Shown: positions 8,389 through 16,657 of the stretch, piece by piece
Layout: each line of letters begins with the position of its first letter
Position numbering within the stretch: the first letter of the stretch is position 1
From: Cyclobacterium sp. 1_MG-2023
GTDB taxonomy: Bacteria > Bacteroidota > Bacteroidia > Cytophagales > Cyclobacteriaceae
Reading direction: 5' to 3'
Length of the DNA: 64,000 nucleotides
Assembly: GCF_030546805.1 (NCBI RefSeq)
Contig: NZ_JAUOPC010000012.1
Span: 1-64,000 of the forward strand
The notes under the pieces: model-generated
Database searches by the model: none
The model's input: the letters and a program-made list of their open reading frames with translations, nothing else
What the model was told of the DNA's origin: nothing
Translations under genes and position numbers: made by a program

Positions 8389-9480
8389 ATGAAACAGCTA
8401 TTCCTACTGTTAACGATTGGTTTCTTTATCAATTTTTCTCCATTACATGCTCAAAAACAAACCAAAACGGAAAACATCTTTTTGATCACAGTGGATGGGC
8501 TTCGTTGGCAGGAAGTATTCAAGGGAGCTGATTCCTTGTTTATTGATGACACAGGGATGGTTGAGAACACAGATGAACTAATGGCTAAATATTGGGACAG
8601 CGACCCAAAAAAACGCAGGAAGATGTTAATGCCATTTTTTTGGGAAAAGCTAAGCACTGAAGGACAATTGTATGGAAATAGAGTTTATGGCAATTTGGTT
8701 GACAACAGCAATACCATGCTATTTTCCTACCCGGGATACAATGAAGTGTTAAGTGGGTTTGCAGATGATAAAAGGATCAATTCAAATTCAAAAGTTAATA
8801 ACCCCAATACAACTTTATTGGAATACTTAAATCAATCTACTGACTACAAAAACAAGGTTTTGGCCTATGGAAGCTGGGATGTGTTTCCATTCATAATTAA
8901 TGAAGAAAGAAGTAAGGTCCCCGTTAATGCAGGTTTTGATTTGGCTGAAGGAATTAATCTTACGGATAAAGAGTTAATGATCAACAGGCTTCAAAGTGAA
9001 ATTAGAGGCCCTTGGGGAGGGGTAAGGTTGGATGCTTTTACCCACAACTATGCTCTGGAAGGAATTAAAAAAAATGAACCAAAGGTCGTTTACATTGCTT
9101 ACGGCGAACCTGATGATTGGGCACATGACAACGCATATGACCAGTATCTGTATTCAATTCACCAGTTTGATACCTACCTTAAAGAACTGTGGGATTATAT
9201 TCAAAATTCTCCTCAATACAAAAACAAAACAACAATGATCATAACTACAGATCATGGAAGAGGAACAAATAAAAAAACTTGGACGGGGCATGGATCCTCC
9301 ATTCCTGAAGCCAAAGAAATATGGATGGCAGCCATCGGCCCAGATACTCCAGCGAAAGGTGAGATGAAAACCAAAGGTTTATGGCATTCTTCCATGATAG
9401 CCAGAACCATTTTCAAACTTTTAGGAACAGAATATCCGGATGCAAAGGCTGGGAAAGTTATCAATGACATGATTAGATAA
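8389..9480 (+). CDS. Exported alkaline-phosphatase-superfamily hydrolase
   Basis: A 363-residue protein with a Sec signal peptide (about residues 1-21, ending LHAQ). Metal-binding features of the alkaline phosphatase superfamily are present: VDGLRWQE near the N-terminus, a probable nucleophile region FSYPGYNEVLSG, a YGEPDDWAHD block and a late ITTDHGRG. Bacteroidota members are often called phosphoglyceromutase-like, but a signal peptide argues against a glycolytic role and for a periplasmic phosphatase, phosphodiesterase or sulfatase. It has no CxPxR sulfatase signature. It lies 99 bp behind the two-domain esterase and may share its transcript. Confidence 0.8.
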   Translation: MKQLFLLLTIGFFINFSPLHAQKQTKTENIFLITVDGLRWQEVFKGADSLFIDDTGMVENTDELMAKYWDSDPKKRRKMLMPFFWEKLSTEGQLYGNRVYGNLVDNSNTMLFSYPGYNEVLSGFADDKRINSNSKVNNPNTTLLEYLNQSTDYKNKVLAYGSWDVFPFIINEERSKVPVNAGFDLAEGINLTDKELMINRLQSEIRGPWGGVRLDAFTHNYALEGIKKNEPKVVYIAYGEPDDWAHDNAYDQYLYSIHQFDTYLKELWDYIQNSPQYKNKTTMIITTDHGRGTNKKTWTGHGSSIPEAKEIWMAAIGPDTPAKGEMKTKGLWHSSMIARTIFKLLGTEYPDAKAGKVINDMIR

Positions 9481-9547
9481 AAACCTACGTCCATGATAAA
9501 TCATTGAAAATACTTCAAGATAGAGTAACCAAAAAAAAATTTAAACA

Positions 9548-9805
9548 ATGGATAAGCTTCCCAAATACATTCCTATTGATTGTTTATTTGTTGACAGATT
9601 ACAAGATTGGGCCACCAGAAAAGAGCTAGTTAAAATCGTCTATAGAAATAAAACGAATGACGATATCAGTATCAATACTCGGATTAAGGATATTTATACT
9701 AAAAACAAAGAAGAATTTATTGTTTTGGAAAACAAAGTGACATTTCGTCTTGATCAGCTAATCAGTGTTAATGAACACAAAGTTGGAAGTTGCCGCATAG
9801 ATTAA
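9548..9805 (+). CDS. Rof-like small protein (putative Rho-binding antiterminator)
   Basis: An 85-residue protein with no signal peptide. The pattern YIPIDCLFVDRLQDWATRKE, then VKIVYRNKT, then a late VTFRLDQLISVNEHK matches the layout of the Rof (YaeO) fold as it appears in Bacteroidota, where the family binds Rho and relieves termination. Recognition rests on this pattern alone, so the assignment is moderate. It sits 67 bp after the phosphatase-like gene and 242 bp before the lipid kinase gene; no clear operon partner. Confidence 0.55.
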   Translation: MDKLPKYIPIDCLFVDRLQDWATRKELVKIVYRNKTNDDISINTRIKDIYTKNKEEFIVLENKVTFRLDQLISVNEHKVGSCRID

Positions 9806-10047
9806 ATGAAATGCCTTGAATACTGGTTTTTGGCAAAAATCAACTAAAAAAATCAGATAAATAAGAAACTTTCCACGACCGAAATCAGTAAAACTCTCTG
9901 TGAAAAATATTATCTTAATAGTTAAAATATTGGCACGGAATAAGCTGGTCATTGAATACTCAATAATTCGAAAAATAATCGATTTATCAAGCTTTTACCA
10001 ATTCAGTTGGCTTCAATAAAGGATTGTTTTGTCTATAAAATACTAAT

Positions 10048-10944
10048 ATGAACCTTCTCTTCATTGTCAATCCCGTTTCAGGGGATGTAAATAAGGAGCC
10101 TTTTTTAAATAAGGCTTCAAAATTATGTCAAAAATATGGTATAACTACCCAAATTTTTAAAACAACAGGTAAAGATGATGAAAGAAAGGTAAAGGAAATC
10201 ATCAATTCATTTGCCCCAGACAGGGTTGCCTCTGTGGGCGGGGATGGAACAACCTTGTTTTCGGCCATTGCTTTAATGGAAAGTAAAATCCCTATGGGAA
10301 TCATTCCTTTGGGATCAGCCAATGGAATGGCAGTGGAATTAGGTGTACATTCTAATCCTATGGAAGCCTTAAAGGATCTGATTATGTCCTCCATGATCAG
10401 GGACTTGGATATTTTAAAGGTCAACGACAAACATTTTTCTATCCACCTTGGCGATGTAGGCATCAACGCTGAAATAGTGGCTTCTTATGAAAAAGATCCA
10501 AACAGAGGAATGGCCACCTACGCAAAATATTTTATAGACGAACTAACCAGAAATGATCCTTTTGAGGTTGAGGTAGATACATTGGATAAGACAATTGTTG
10601 AAAAAGCGGTAATGGTAGGCATTTGTAATGCTAAAAAGTATGGTACCGGCATTCCGCTGAATATTGATGGGAACCCAATGGATGGCAAATTTGAAATTAT
10701 ACTGGTAAAGGATCTCAACACCCAATTCTTAATCAATGCCGGTCTTTCCAAATTCAATGACATTTTTTATATGAAAGAAAACATCATTGCCATCTGTACG
10801 GAAAAAGCAGTATTAAAATTTAAAAAACCAAGGTTGCTTCAACTAGATGGTGAGGTGATAGGGGAATTTAAAGAAATAAATGTTGAAATAATTAAAGGAG
10901 CCACAAAGCTTATCACTTCCACAGACAACCAATATGTCCAATGA
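10048..10944 (+). CDS. Diacylglycerol/sphingosine-type lipid kinase (YegS/DgkB-like)
   Basis: A 298-residue cytoplasmic kinase of the DAGK catalytic family. The N-terminus begins MNLLFIVNPVSGD, the nucleotide-binding block is SVGGDGTTLFSA, and the next block IIPLGSANGMAVELG replaces the usual GTGNDFAR with GSANGMA, a substitution common in this subfamily. A C-terminal beta domain holds LLQLDGEVIGEF. The family phosphorylates diacylglycerol or related lipids at the membrane; the substrate is not determined by sequence. It appears monocistronic, with a long non-coding region downstream. Confidence 0.88.
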   Translation: MNLLFIVNPVSGDVNKEPFLNKASKLCQKYGITTQIFKTTGKDDERKVKEIINSFAPDRVASVGGDGTTLFSAIALMESKIPMGIIPLGSANGMAVELGVHSNPMEALKDLIMSSMIRDLDILKVNDKHFSIHLGDVGINAEIVASYEKDPNRGMATYAKYFIDELTRNDPFEVEVDTLDKTIVEKAVMVGICNAKKYGTGIPLNIDGNPMDGKFEIILVKDLNTQFLINAGLSKFNDIFYMKENIIAICTEKAVLKFKKPRLLQLDGEVIGEFKEINVEIIKGATKLITSTDNQYVQ

Positions 10945-11749
10945 TTAATAAGCTTTTTGCCCGCTTCATTCCATAGCAAAGGAAACTATTCTTTCATCAA
11001 AAGAATCTACCTTAAATTCTTAACCAAGAATACAAATCAATTTTTGAATTAACAGTGATATGAAATGCTCGACATTTAATTCATAATAAATTGGATAATT
11101 GAACCCGGATTATGTAATAGGATTCGTGATGAGTGTTGCAATCGCAAGAAAATCAGGCTGTTTTGATATTTTAGCATAGCACCGCTATGGTGAAATTGAA
11201 AACAGCAACGAAGTGGCTGATTTTGAAGCGATTTCAGCACGTAATAGATTGTCTATTGCATATTTCGGGTTGAACATTCAATATTACACTGATTGGCTTA
11301 AATTTCGTCTATTTCAACCCAAAGCTATAAATGCTTTCATCCATTCAGATTTTAGGATTATGTAATAAGGGCTAGACTTTATTGCCATTATAGTAATTAT
11401 CTTGTAAAAGACCTGTGTTTTTATTACTTCCAAATGGAAAGGTTTTAACCGTAATTATACCATTAAAACTAAAATTTAAACTTTAATATTTATGGATCAG
11501 TAATCTCTCCAGTCAATAAACAACAACAGTTAAACATTTGTTTTACAAGTATTTAAGCCACAAATATTCTATTCTACTATTGTTAATTAATCAACAAACT
11601 CCATAAAATGGTGGGCTCCAATTTTATATAAAATCACAGTTTGAGAACCATTGCATACGGAAATCTCAAAATAATCAAAATATATTTTATGTAAAAAAAC
11701 CTTAAAACGTTATAAATTATAAAATATTTTTATAGGTTTGTTGATCTAA
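10945..11749. other. Long non-coding region with a large palindrome
   Basis: About 800 bp without a gene. It contains the imperfect palindrome at 11099-11274. Downstream of it, the 13-mer GGATTATGTAATA of its left arm (11107-11119) recurs at 11355-11367. The last 300 bp before the next gene are very AT-rich. A match to the Bacteroidota -7 box (TAGGTTTG, 11733-11740) lies too close to the ATG at 11750 to be a normal promoter. Confidence 0.6.
11099..11274. repeat. 176-bp imperfect palindrome, MITE- or REP-like
   Basis: The two halves pair almost throughout. Outer arms TTGAACCCG/CGGGTTGAA with TATGtAATAG/CTATTGCATA, then AATCGC/GCGATT, AAAATCAG/CTGATTTT, TGTTTT/AAAACA, and a central CATAGC-acc-GCTATG hairpin at 11175-11189. 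Internal loops are asymmetric, so it is an interrupted stem rather than a perfect one. It encodes nothing. The structure suggests a repeated non-autonomous element or an extended RNA hairpin; copy number elsewhere cannot be judged from this window. No target-site duplication was identified. Confidence 0.7.
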
Positions 11750-12187
11750 ATGAAAAGTAATAGACATTTTATAAAGGATTCTGTACAGAACCCCATCTAT
11801 ATCGGGGCTTCTTTGGCTGTGTGCTTTTTAATGCTTCTTTTCAGCCCATTAGTTATTCAAGGAAGTTCTTTGAATGACGATTCGGGGGATTCTAGCCAGC
11901 AAATCACTTATCTATCTGCCAATGATATTTTAAGTGATATACACTATTTTTTGCATTTACCATCTGAAGGAGACTCTCCGGAAGAACAGGAAAATGAAAG
12001 CGAAAATGAATCTAATAAAACCTTAGACGAAGACAATGAACACTTCACTGTTAATACCGCTTTTTTCTCAAAGCTGGGTTACAATTTGGAAAAATCTTTA
12101 TTTTCCCAGTTGAACCTCTCCAATCATAACAGATCAAGGATTTCACTCATCATTCTTCACCATTCCTGGAAGAGTTTTCTCATTTAA
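11750..12187 (+). CDS. Unrecognised small protein ahead of the RND operon
   Basis: A 145-residue protein I do not recognise. Residues about 17-37 form one hydrophobic segment (a signal anchor or signal peptide), followed by a strongly acidic, low-complexity stretch (about 77-105, rich in Glu, Asn, Ser and Asp) and a basic, hydrophobic tail ending HHSWKSFLI. The topology suggests a membrane-anchored or exported protein. It lies 131 bp before the efflux adaptor on the same strand, so it could be the first gene of that operon. The gene could also be chance: there is no known family, and the composition is low in complexity. Confidence 0.45.
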   Translation: MKSNRHFIKDSVQNPIYIGASLAVCFLMLLFSPLVIQGSSLNDDSGDSSQQITYLSANDILSDIHYFLHLPSEGDSPEEQENESENESNKTLDEDNEHFTVNTAFFSKLGYNLEKSLFSQLNLSNHNRSRISLIILHHSWKSFLI

Positions 12188-12318
12188 TTTTTTTTAGCTC
12201 ATTAATACCATCATTGGATCCACTCCGATGATATCATCCAAGCCTTTTATTTCCAGTAGGTTTTCATCTACTCAAGGGCTATTTATATCAATTTTTATAA
12301 TAAAAAATCATAATCATT

Positions 12319-13404
12319 ATGAAGAGGATATTGATTCTCATCTGTTTACTAGCCATTCTAGGCAATACTGCGTGCCAGCATAAGAAAGAAGCTGGACACC
12401 CGGAGTCCACCTACCGGATTACAAGTCCAATAAAAATGGATACAGTGGTCTTTCAGGAATACGTTAGTCAAGTGCACTCCATTCAACATATAGAGCTAAG
12501 GGCACTTGAAAAAGGTTATTTACAAAAAGTATTCGTAGATGAAGGACAGTTCATTAAAAAGGGACAATTAATGTTTCAAATAATGCCGCTTATTTATGAA
12601 GCAGAAAAGCAAAGAGCTGAAGCGGAAGCCGACTTTGCTAAAATAGAATTTAACAACACCCAAAGTCTTGCAGACAGCAATATCGTTTCTTCCAATGAAT
12701 TGGCGATGTCAAGGGCAAAACTTGCGAAGGCAACAGCCGAGTTAAATTTGGCCAAAGCGCATCTGGGTTTTACTGAAATCAGGGCTCCATTTGATGGAAT
12801 AATGGGTAGATTTCATGTGCGGTTAGGTAGCCTTTTAGATGAGGGTGAATTATTGGCTACCTTATCTGACAATAGCAAAATGTGGGTTTACTTCAACGTC
12901 CCTGAATCCGAGTATTTGGACCTTGCAACCTCCACAGGTTTAGAAAACTTACCCGAAGTGCAGTTCAAAATGGCCAACAACCAAAACTTTGAATATGCAG
13001 GCCATATAGAAACCATTGAAGCTGATTTTAATAATGAGACAGGTAATATAGCCTTTAGGGCAACATTCCCTAATGATAAAGGTCTCTTAAGACACGGGGA
13101 AACGGGGAATATATTAATGCCTATTATTTTTAAAGATGCATTGATCATACCACAAAAAGCAACCTTCGAAATATTGGATAAAAAGTTCGTCTTTATTGTA
13201 GATGAAACCAATACCTTAAGGTCTACTGAAATCACGATCGCCCACGAAATCCCTCATTTGTTTATTGTGAGCGAAGGTCTTAAACCTACGGATAAAGTGC
13301 TTATTGATGGTCTAAGAAAAGTTAAAAACAACCAGACAATAAAGCACGAATTCCTAGATCAAAGAGATATTTTAGCTGATTTAAACCTGCTTCATGCAGA
13401 GTAA
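12319..13404 (+). CDS. RND efflux periplasmic adaptor (membrane fusion protein)
   Basis: A 361-residue lipoprotein with lipobox ILGNTAC (Cys19). The lipoyl-type half motifs flank a helical hairpin: the first is ALEKGYLQKVFVDEGQFIKK (about 60-90), the second EIRAPFDGIMGRFHVRLGSL (about 150-180), with coiled-coil sequence between. Beta-barrel and membrane-proximal domains follow. It joins the inner-membrane pump to the outer-membrane channel. Length is typical for the AcrA/MexA-like family. The pump gene starts 25 bp downstream. Confidence 0.93.
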   Translation: MKRILILICLLAILGNTACQHKKEAGHPESTYRITSPIKMDTVVFQEYVSQVHSIQHIELRALEKGYLQKVFVDEGQFIKKGQLMFQIMPLIYEAEKQRAEAEADFAKIEFNNTQSLADSNIVSSNELAMSRAKLAKATAELNLAKAHLGFTEIRAPFDGIMGRFHVRLGSLLDEGELLATLSDNSKMWVYFNVPESEYLDLATSTGLENLPEVQFKMANNQNFEYAGHIETIEADFNNETGNIAFRATFPNDKGLLRHGETGNILMPIIFKDALIIPQKATFEILDKKFVFIVDETNTLRSTEITIAHEIPHLFIVSEGLKPTDKVLIDGLRKVKNNQTIKHEFLDQRDILADLNLLHAE

Positions 13405-13429
13405 ATTTAACCTATAAATTACTTTAGAC

Positions 13430-16400
13430 ATGTTTAGCAAGTTTATACAACGGCCGGTTTTAGCGATAGCTATCTCCCTGGCCATCATATTCCTAGGAAT
13501 ATTAGCAATTGCAACAAGGCCTATTTCGCAATTCCCTGAAATAGCCCCGCCAAGGGTAAATATATTTATCGCCTATCCCGGATCTAGTGCAGACGTTTTG
13601 GTTAAATCCACTTTAATTCCTCTGGAAAGAGCGATTAATGGAGTTAAGGGAATGCAGTACATTATTTCTGATGCAACCAGTGCCGGGGAGGCCACCATAC
13701 AAATTATTTTTGAGCCGGGCACAGATCCGAATGCTGCAGTGGTGAACGTAAAAACCCGAGTGGATCAGGTGATGAACAATCTCCCGCCTCTGGTGCAAAG
13801 GGAGGGGGTGATCATCACACCTATCCAACCCAGTATGTTGATGTATGTGAACCTCTTCAGTACGGATAAAAAGGCAGATGAAAAATTTCTTTACAACTAT
13901 GCCAACGTCAACATACTTCCCGAACTCCAAAGGATAAGTGGAATGGGAAGGGCAACAATCTTAGGTAGCCGGCAATACGCCATGCGGGTATGGTTAAAAC
14001 CCGATCGAATGCGGGCCTATAATATTTCTACGGAAGAAGTTTTAGAAGCGATTGATGAACAAAGTGTCATTGGTAGACCGGGTAGACTCGGACAGAGTTC
14101 GGGAAAAACCGCCCAATCAATAGAATATGTATTGACTTATAAGGGCAGATTTAATTTACCTGAAGAGTACGAAGACATCATCATCCGAGCCAATCCTGAA
14201 GGAGAGATATTAATGCTCAAAGACATTGCAGAAGTAGAACTAGGTAGTGAATTTTTTGATATATACTCGAATAAAGATGGGTATCCTGCTGCTTCTATGG
14301 TATTGAAGCAAAATTTTGGTAGTAATGCCAGTAAGGTAATTGATGATGTAAAAGTTAAATTGAAAGAACTCGAAAAGGATTTCCCTCCGGGCATGACCTA
14401 CGAGATCAATTATGATGTATCCACCTTTGTTGATGCCTCCATTGATAAGGTATTACATACATTAGTAGAAGCCTTTATATTGGTTGCTTTGGTGGTTTTT
14501 CTATTCTTAGGGGATTTGAGATCTACAATAATACCGGCCATCGCTGTTCCTGTTTCATTGATCGGGGCTTTTGTATTCATGCAAATTTTTGGCTTAACGA
14601 TTAACATGATCACCTTATTTGCACTGGTGTTGGCAATTGGGATTGTGGTGGATGATGCCATTGTGGTAGTGGAAGCCGTCCATGCCAAAATGGAAGAAGA
14701 AAACCTAAGCCCATTCAAGGCTGTTAAGAAAGTGTTGGGTGAAATTAGCGGAGCCATTATAGCCATTACCTTGGTAATGACCGCAGTTTTCATACCCGTT
14801 GCCTTTATGACCGGCCCGGTTGGTGTATTTTACCGCCAATTTTCAATCACGATGGCCAGTTCCATTGTTCTTTCAGGTTTGGTGGCCTTGACATTAACTC
14901 CGGTATTGTGCGCCATGATCCTCAAAAACAATCATGGGAAGCCAAAAAGAAAATCTCCCATTGATCTTTTCTTGGACTGGTTCAATAGAAAATTTGATAA
15001 AGTCACTGATAAATACGAAGGTTTACTTAAGCTTATTGTCAACCGAAAAGTAATTACATACAGTATCCTTCTTGCTTTTGGATTAGGGATTTTCGTTGTC
15101 AATGAGGAGCTTCCAACAGGGTTTATACCAAATGAAGATCAGGGAATGATCTATGCAATTATTCAAACTCCTCCGGGCTCAACTTTGGAATTGACCAATG
15201 AGGTCTCCAGAAAACTTCAGGAGATTGCTGAGGAGATTGATGGCATACAATCTGTTTCATCCTTGGCAGGGTATGAAATACTTACAGAAGGAAGGGGCTC
15301 CAATGCCGGTACCTGTCTAATTAACTTAAAAAACTGGTCAGAAAGACATCACTCAGTAAAAGAAATTATTGAAGAGCTGGAAGAAGAGACCAAGGATTTA
15401 GGTGCGGTGATTGAATATTTTGAACCACCGGCAGTACCGGGATATGGAGCATCTGATGGTTTCTCTTTAAGGATGATTGACAAAAACAGTACTGTTGATT
15501 ACCAAGAGTTTGACCAGGTAAACCGTGATTTTATGGAGGCCCTTAATAAAAGGCCTGAATTAACTGGCTTGTTTACCTTCTTTGCTGCCAACTATCCACA
15601 ATTTGAGCTTACCATTGACAATAAATTGGCCATGCAAAAAGGTGTTTCTATTGGTAAAGCCATGGAAAATCTGGATGTTTTAATCGGTAGTACTTATGAA
15701 CAAGGTTTTATAAGGTTCGGTAATTTCTTTAAGGTATATACCCAGTCAGCTCCGGAATACAGAAAGCTTCCTTCAGATATTATGAATTTATTCATCAAGA
15801 ATGAAGAAGGAGAAATGGTCCCCTACTCTGCTTTTATGAAAATGGAGAAAAAGCAAGGACCTAATGAAATTACAAGATTTAATCTCTACACTTCCTCTTC
15901 AATCAAAGGAGTTCCAGCAGCTGGTTATACAAGTGGGGATGCCATTGAGGCCATTCGAGAAGTGGCCGCAACAACGCTCCCAAATGGCTATGACATTGCT
16001 TGGGAAGGACTTTCCTATGATGAATCCAGAAGGGGCAATGAAGCCATCTATATATTTATCGTCGTATTGATCTTTGTTTATTTGGTTTTGGCAGCGCAAT
16101 ATGAAAGTTTTATTATTCCTCTAGCAGTTATCCTTTCATTACCTATTGGTGTTTTTGGATCATTCCTTATGTTGAAATTTATGGGATTGGCCAATGATAT
16201 TTATGCGCAGATTGGATTGATCATGCTGGTTGGACTTTTGGGAAAAAATGCGGTGTTGATAGTTGAATTTGCCATTCAAAAGCACCAGCAAGGATCTACT
16301 ATCCTAGAAGCTGCTATCATCGGGGCAAAAGTTAGGTTCCGTCCTATTTTGATGACCTCATTTGCATTTATTGCCGGATTGATTCCGCTAGTCATTGCAA

Positions 16401-16657
16401 CAGGAGCGGGTGCTATAGGCAACAGAACTATCGGTTCTTCTGCTATGGGTGGCATGTTATTCGGAACCCTTTTTGGGGTGGTCATTGTACCTGGGCTTTA
16501 TTATATTTTCGGCAGTTTAGCAGAAGGTAGAACACTGATCAAGGACGAAGACGAAACGCCACTAAGTGAAGACTATGTTAAAAGTCAAGCAGATGCAAGC
16601 TTGCTTAAGAAACTAAAGAAATTATTGTCGAAAAAAGAACTTAAAGATGGCCAATAA
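13430..16657 (+). CDS. RND multidrug efflux permease, HAE1 (AcrB-like) family
   Basis: A full-length 1075-residue inner-membrane pump. The proton-relay residues are intact: the Asp pair 408-409 in IGIVVDDAIVVVEA (transmembrane helix 4) and Lys939 in GLLGKNAVLIVEFA (helix 10), at nearly the AcrB numbering. The N-terminus FIQRPVLAIAISLAIIFLG and the porter blocks FPEIAPP and PGSSADVL are typical. The extended hydrophobic sequence and the absence of metal-pump signatures point to the hydrophobe/amphiphile (drug, bile salt, solvent) branch; actual substrates unknown. The end overlaps the outer-membrane gene by 11 bp. No TetR- or AraC-type regulator is adjacent. Confidence 0.95.
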   Translation: MFSKFIQRPVLAIAISLAIIFLGILAIATRPISQFPEIAPPRVNIFIAYPGSSADVLVKSTLIPLERAINGVKGMQYIISDATSAGEATIQIIFEPGTDPNAAVVNVKTRVDQVMNNLPPLVQREGVIITPIQPSMLMYVNLFSTDKKADEKFLYNYANVNILPELQRISGMGRATILGSRQYAMRVWLKPDRMRAYNISTEEVLEAIDEQSVIGRPGRLGQSSGKTAQSIEYVLTYKGRFNLPEEYEDIIIRANPEGEILMLKDIAEVELGSEFFDIYSNKDGYPAASMVLKQNFGSNASKVIDDVKVKLKELEKDFPPGMTYEINYDVSTFVDASIDKVLHTLVEAFILVALVVFLFLGDLRSTIIPAIAVPVSLIGAFVFMQIFGLTINMITLFALVLAIGIVVDDAIVVVEAVHAKMEEENLSPFKAVKKVLGEISGAIIAITLVMTAVFIPVAFMTGPVGVFYRQFSITMASSIVLSGLVALTLTPVLCAMILKNNHGKPKRKSPIDLFLDWFNRKFDKVTDKYEGLLKLIVNRKVITYSILLAFGLGIFVVNEELPTGFIPNEDQGMIYAIIQTPPGSTLELTNEVSRKLQEIAEEIDGIQSVSSLAGYEILTEGRGSNAGTCLINLKNWSERHHSVKEIIEELEEETKDLGAVIEYFEPPAVPGYGASDGFSLRMIDKNSTVDYQEFDQVNRDFMEALNKRPELTGLFTFFAANYPQFELTIDNKLAMQKGVSIGKAMENLDVLIGSTYEQGFIRFGNFFKVYTQSAPEYRKLPSDIMNLFIKNEEGEMVPYSAFMKMEKKQGPNEITRFNLYTSSSIKGVPAAGYTSGDAIEAIREVAATTLPNGYDIAWEGLSYDESRRGNEAIYIFIVVLIFVYLVLAAQYESFIIPLAVILSLPIGVFGSFLMLKFMGLANDIYAQIGLIMLVGLLGKNAVLIVEFAIQKHQQGSTILEAAIIGAKVRFRPILMTSFAFIAGLIPLVIATGAGAIGNRTIGSSAMGGMLFGTLFGVVIVPGLYYIFGSLAEGRTLIKDEDETPLSEDYVKSQADASLLKKLKKLLSKKELKDGQ

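Noticed and set aside
11733-11740. TAGGTTTG match to the Bacteroidota -7 promoter element
   Set aside because: Only nine bases before the ATG at 11750 and with no TTG at the -33 distance, so it would leave almost no leader.
14410-14793. 127-codon minus-strand frame
   Set aside because: Antisense to the transmembrane part of the RND permease; alternating small and hydrophobic residues are a shadow of helix codons.
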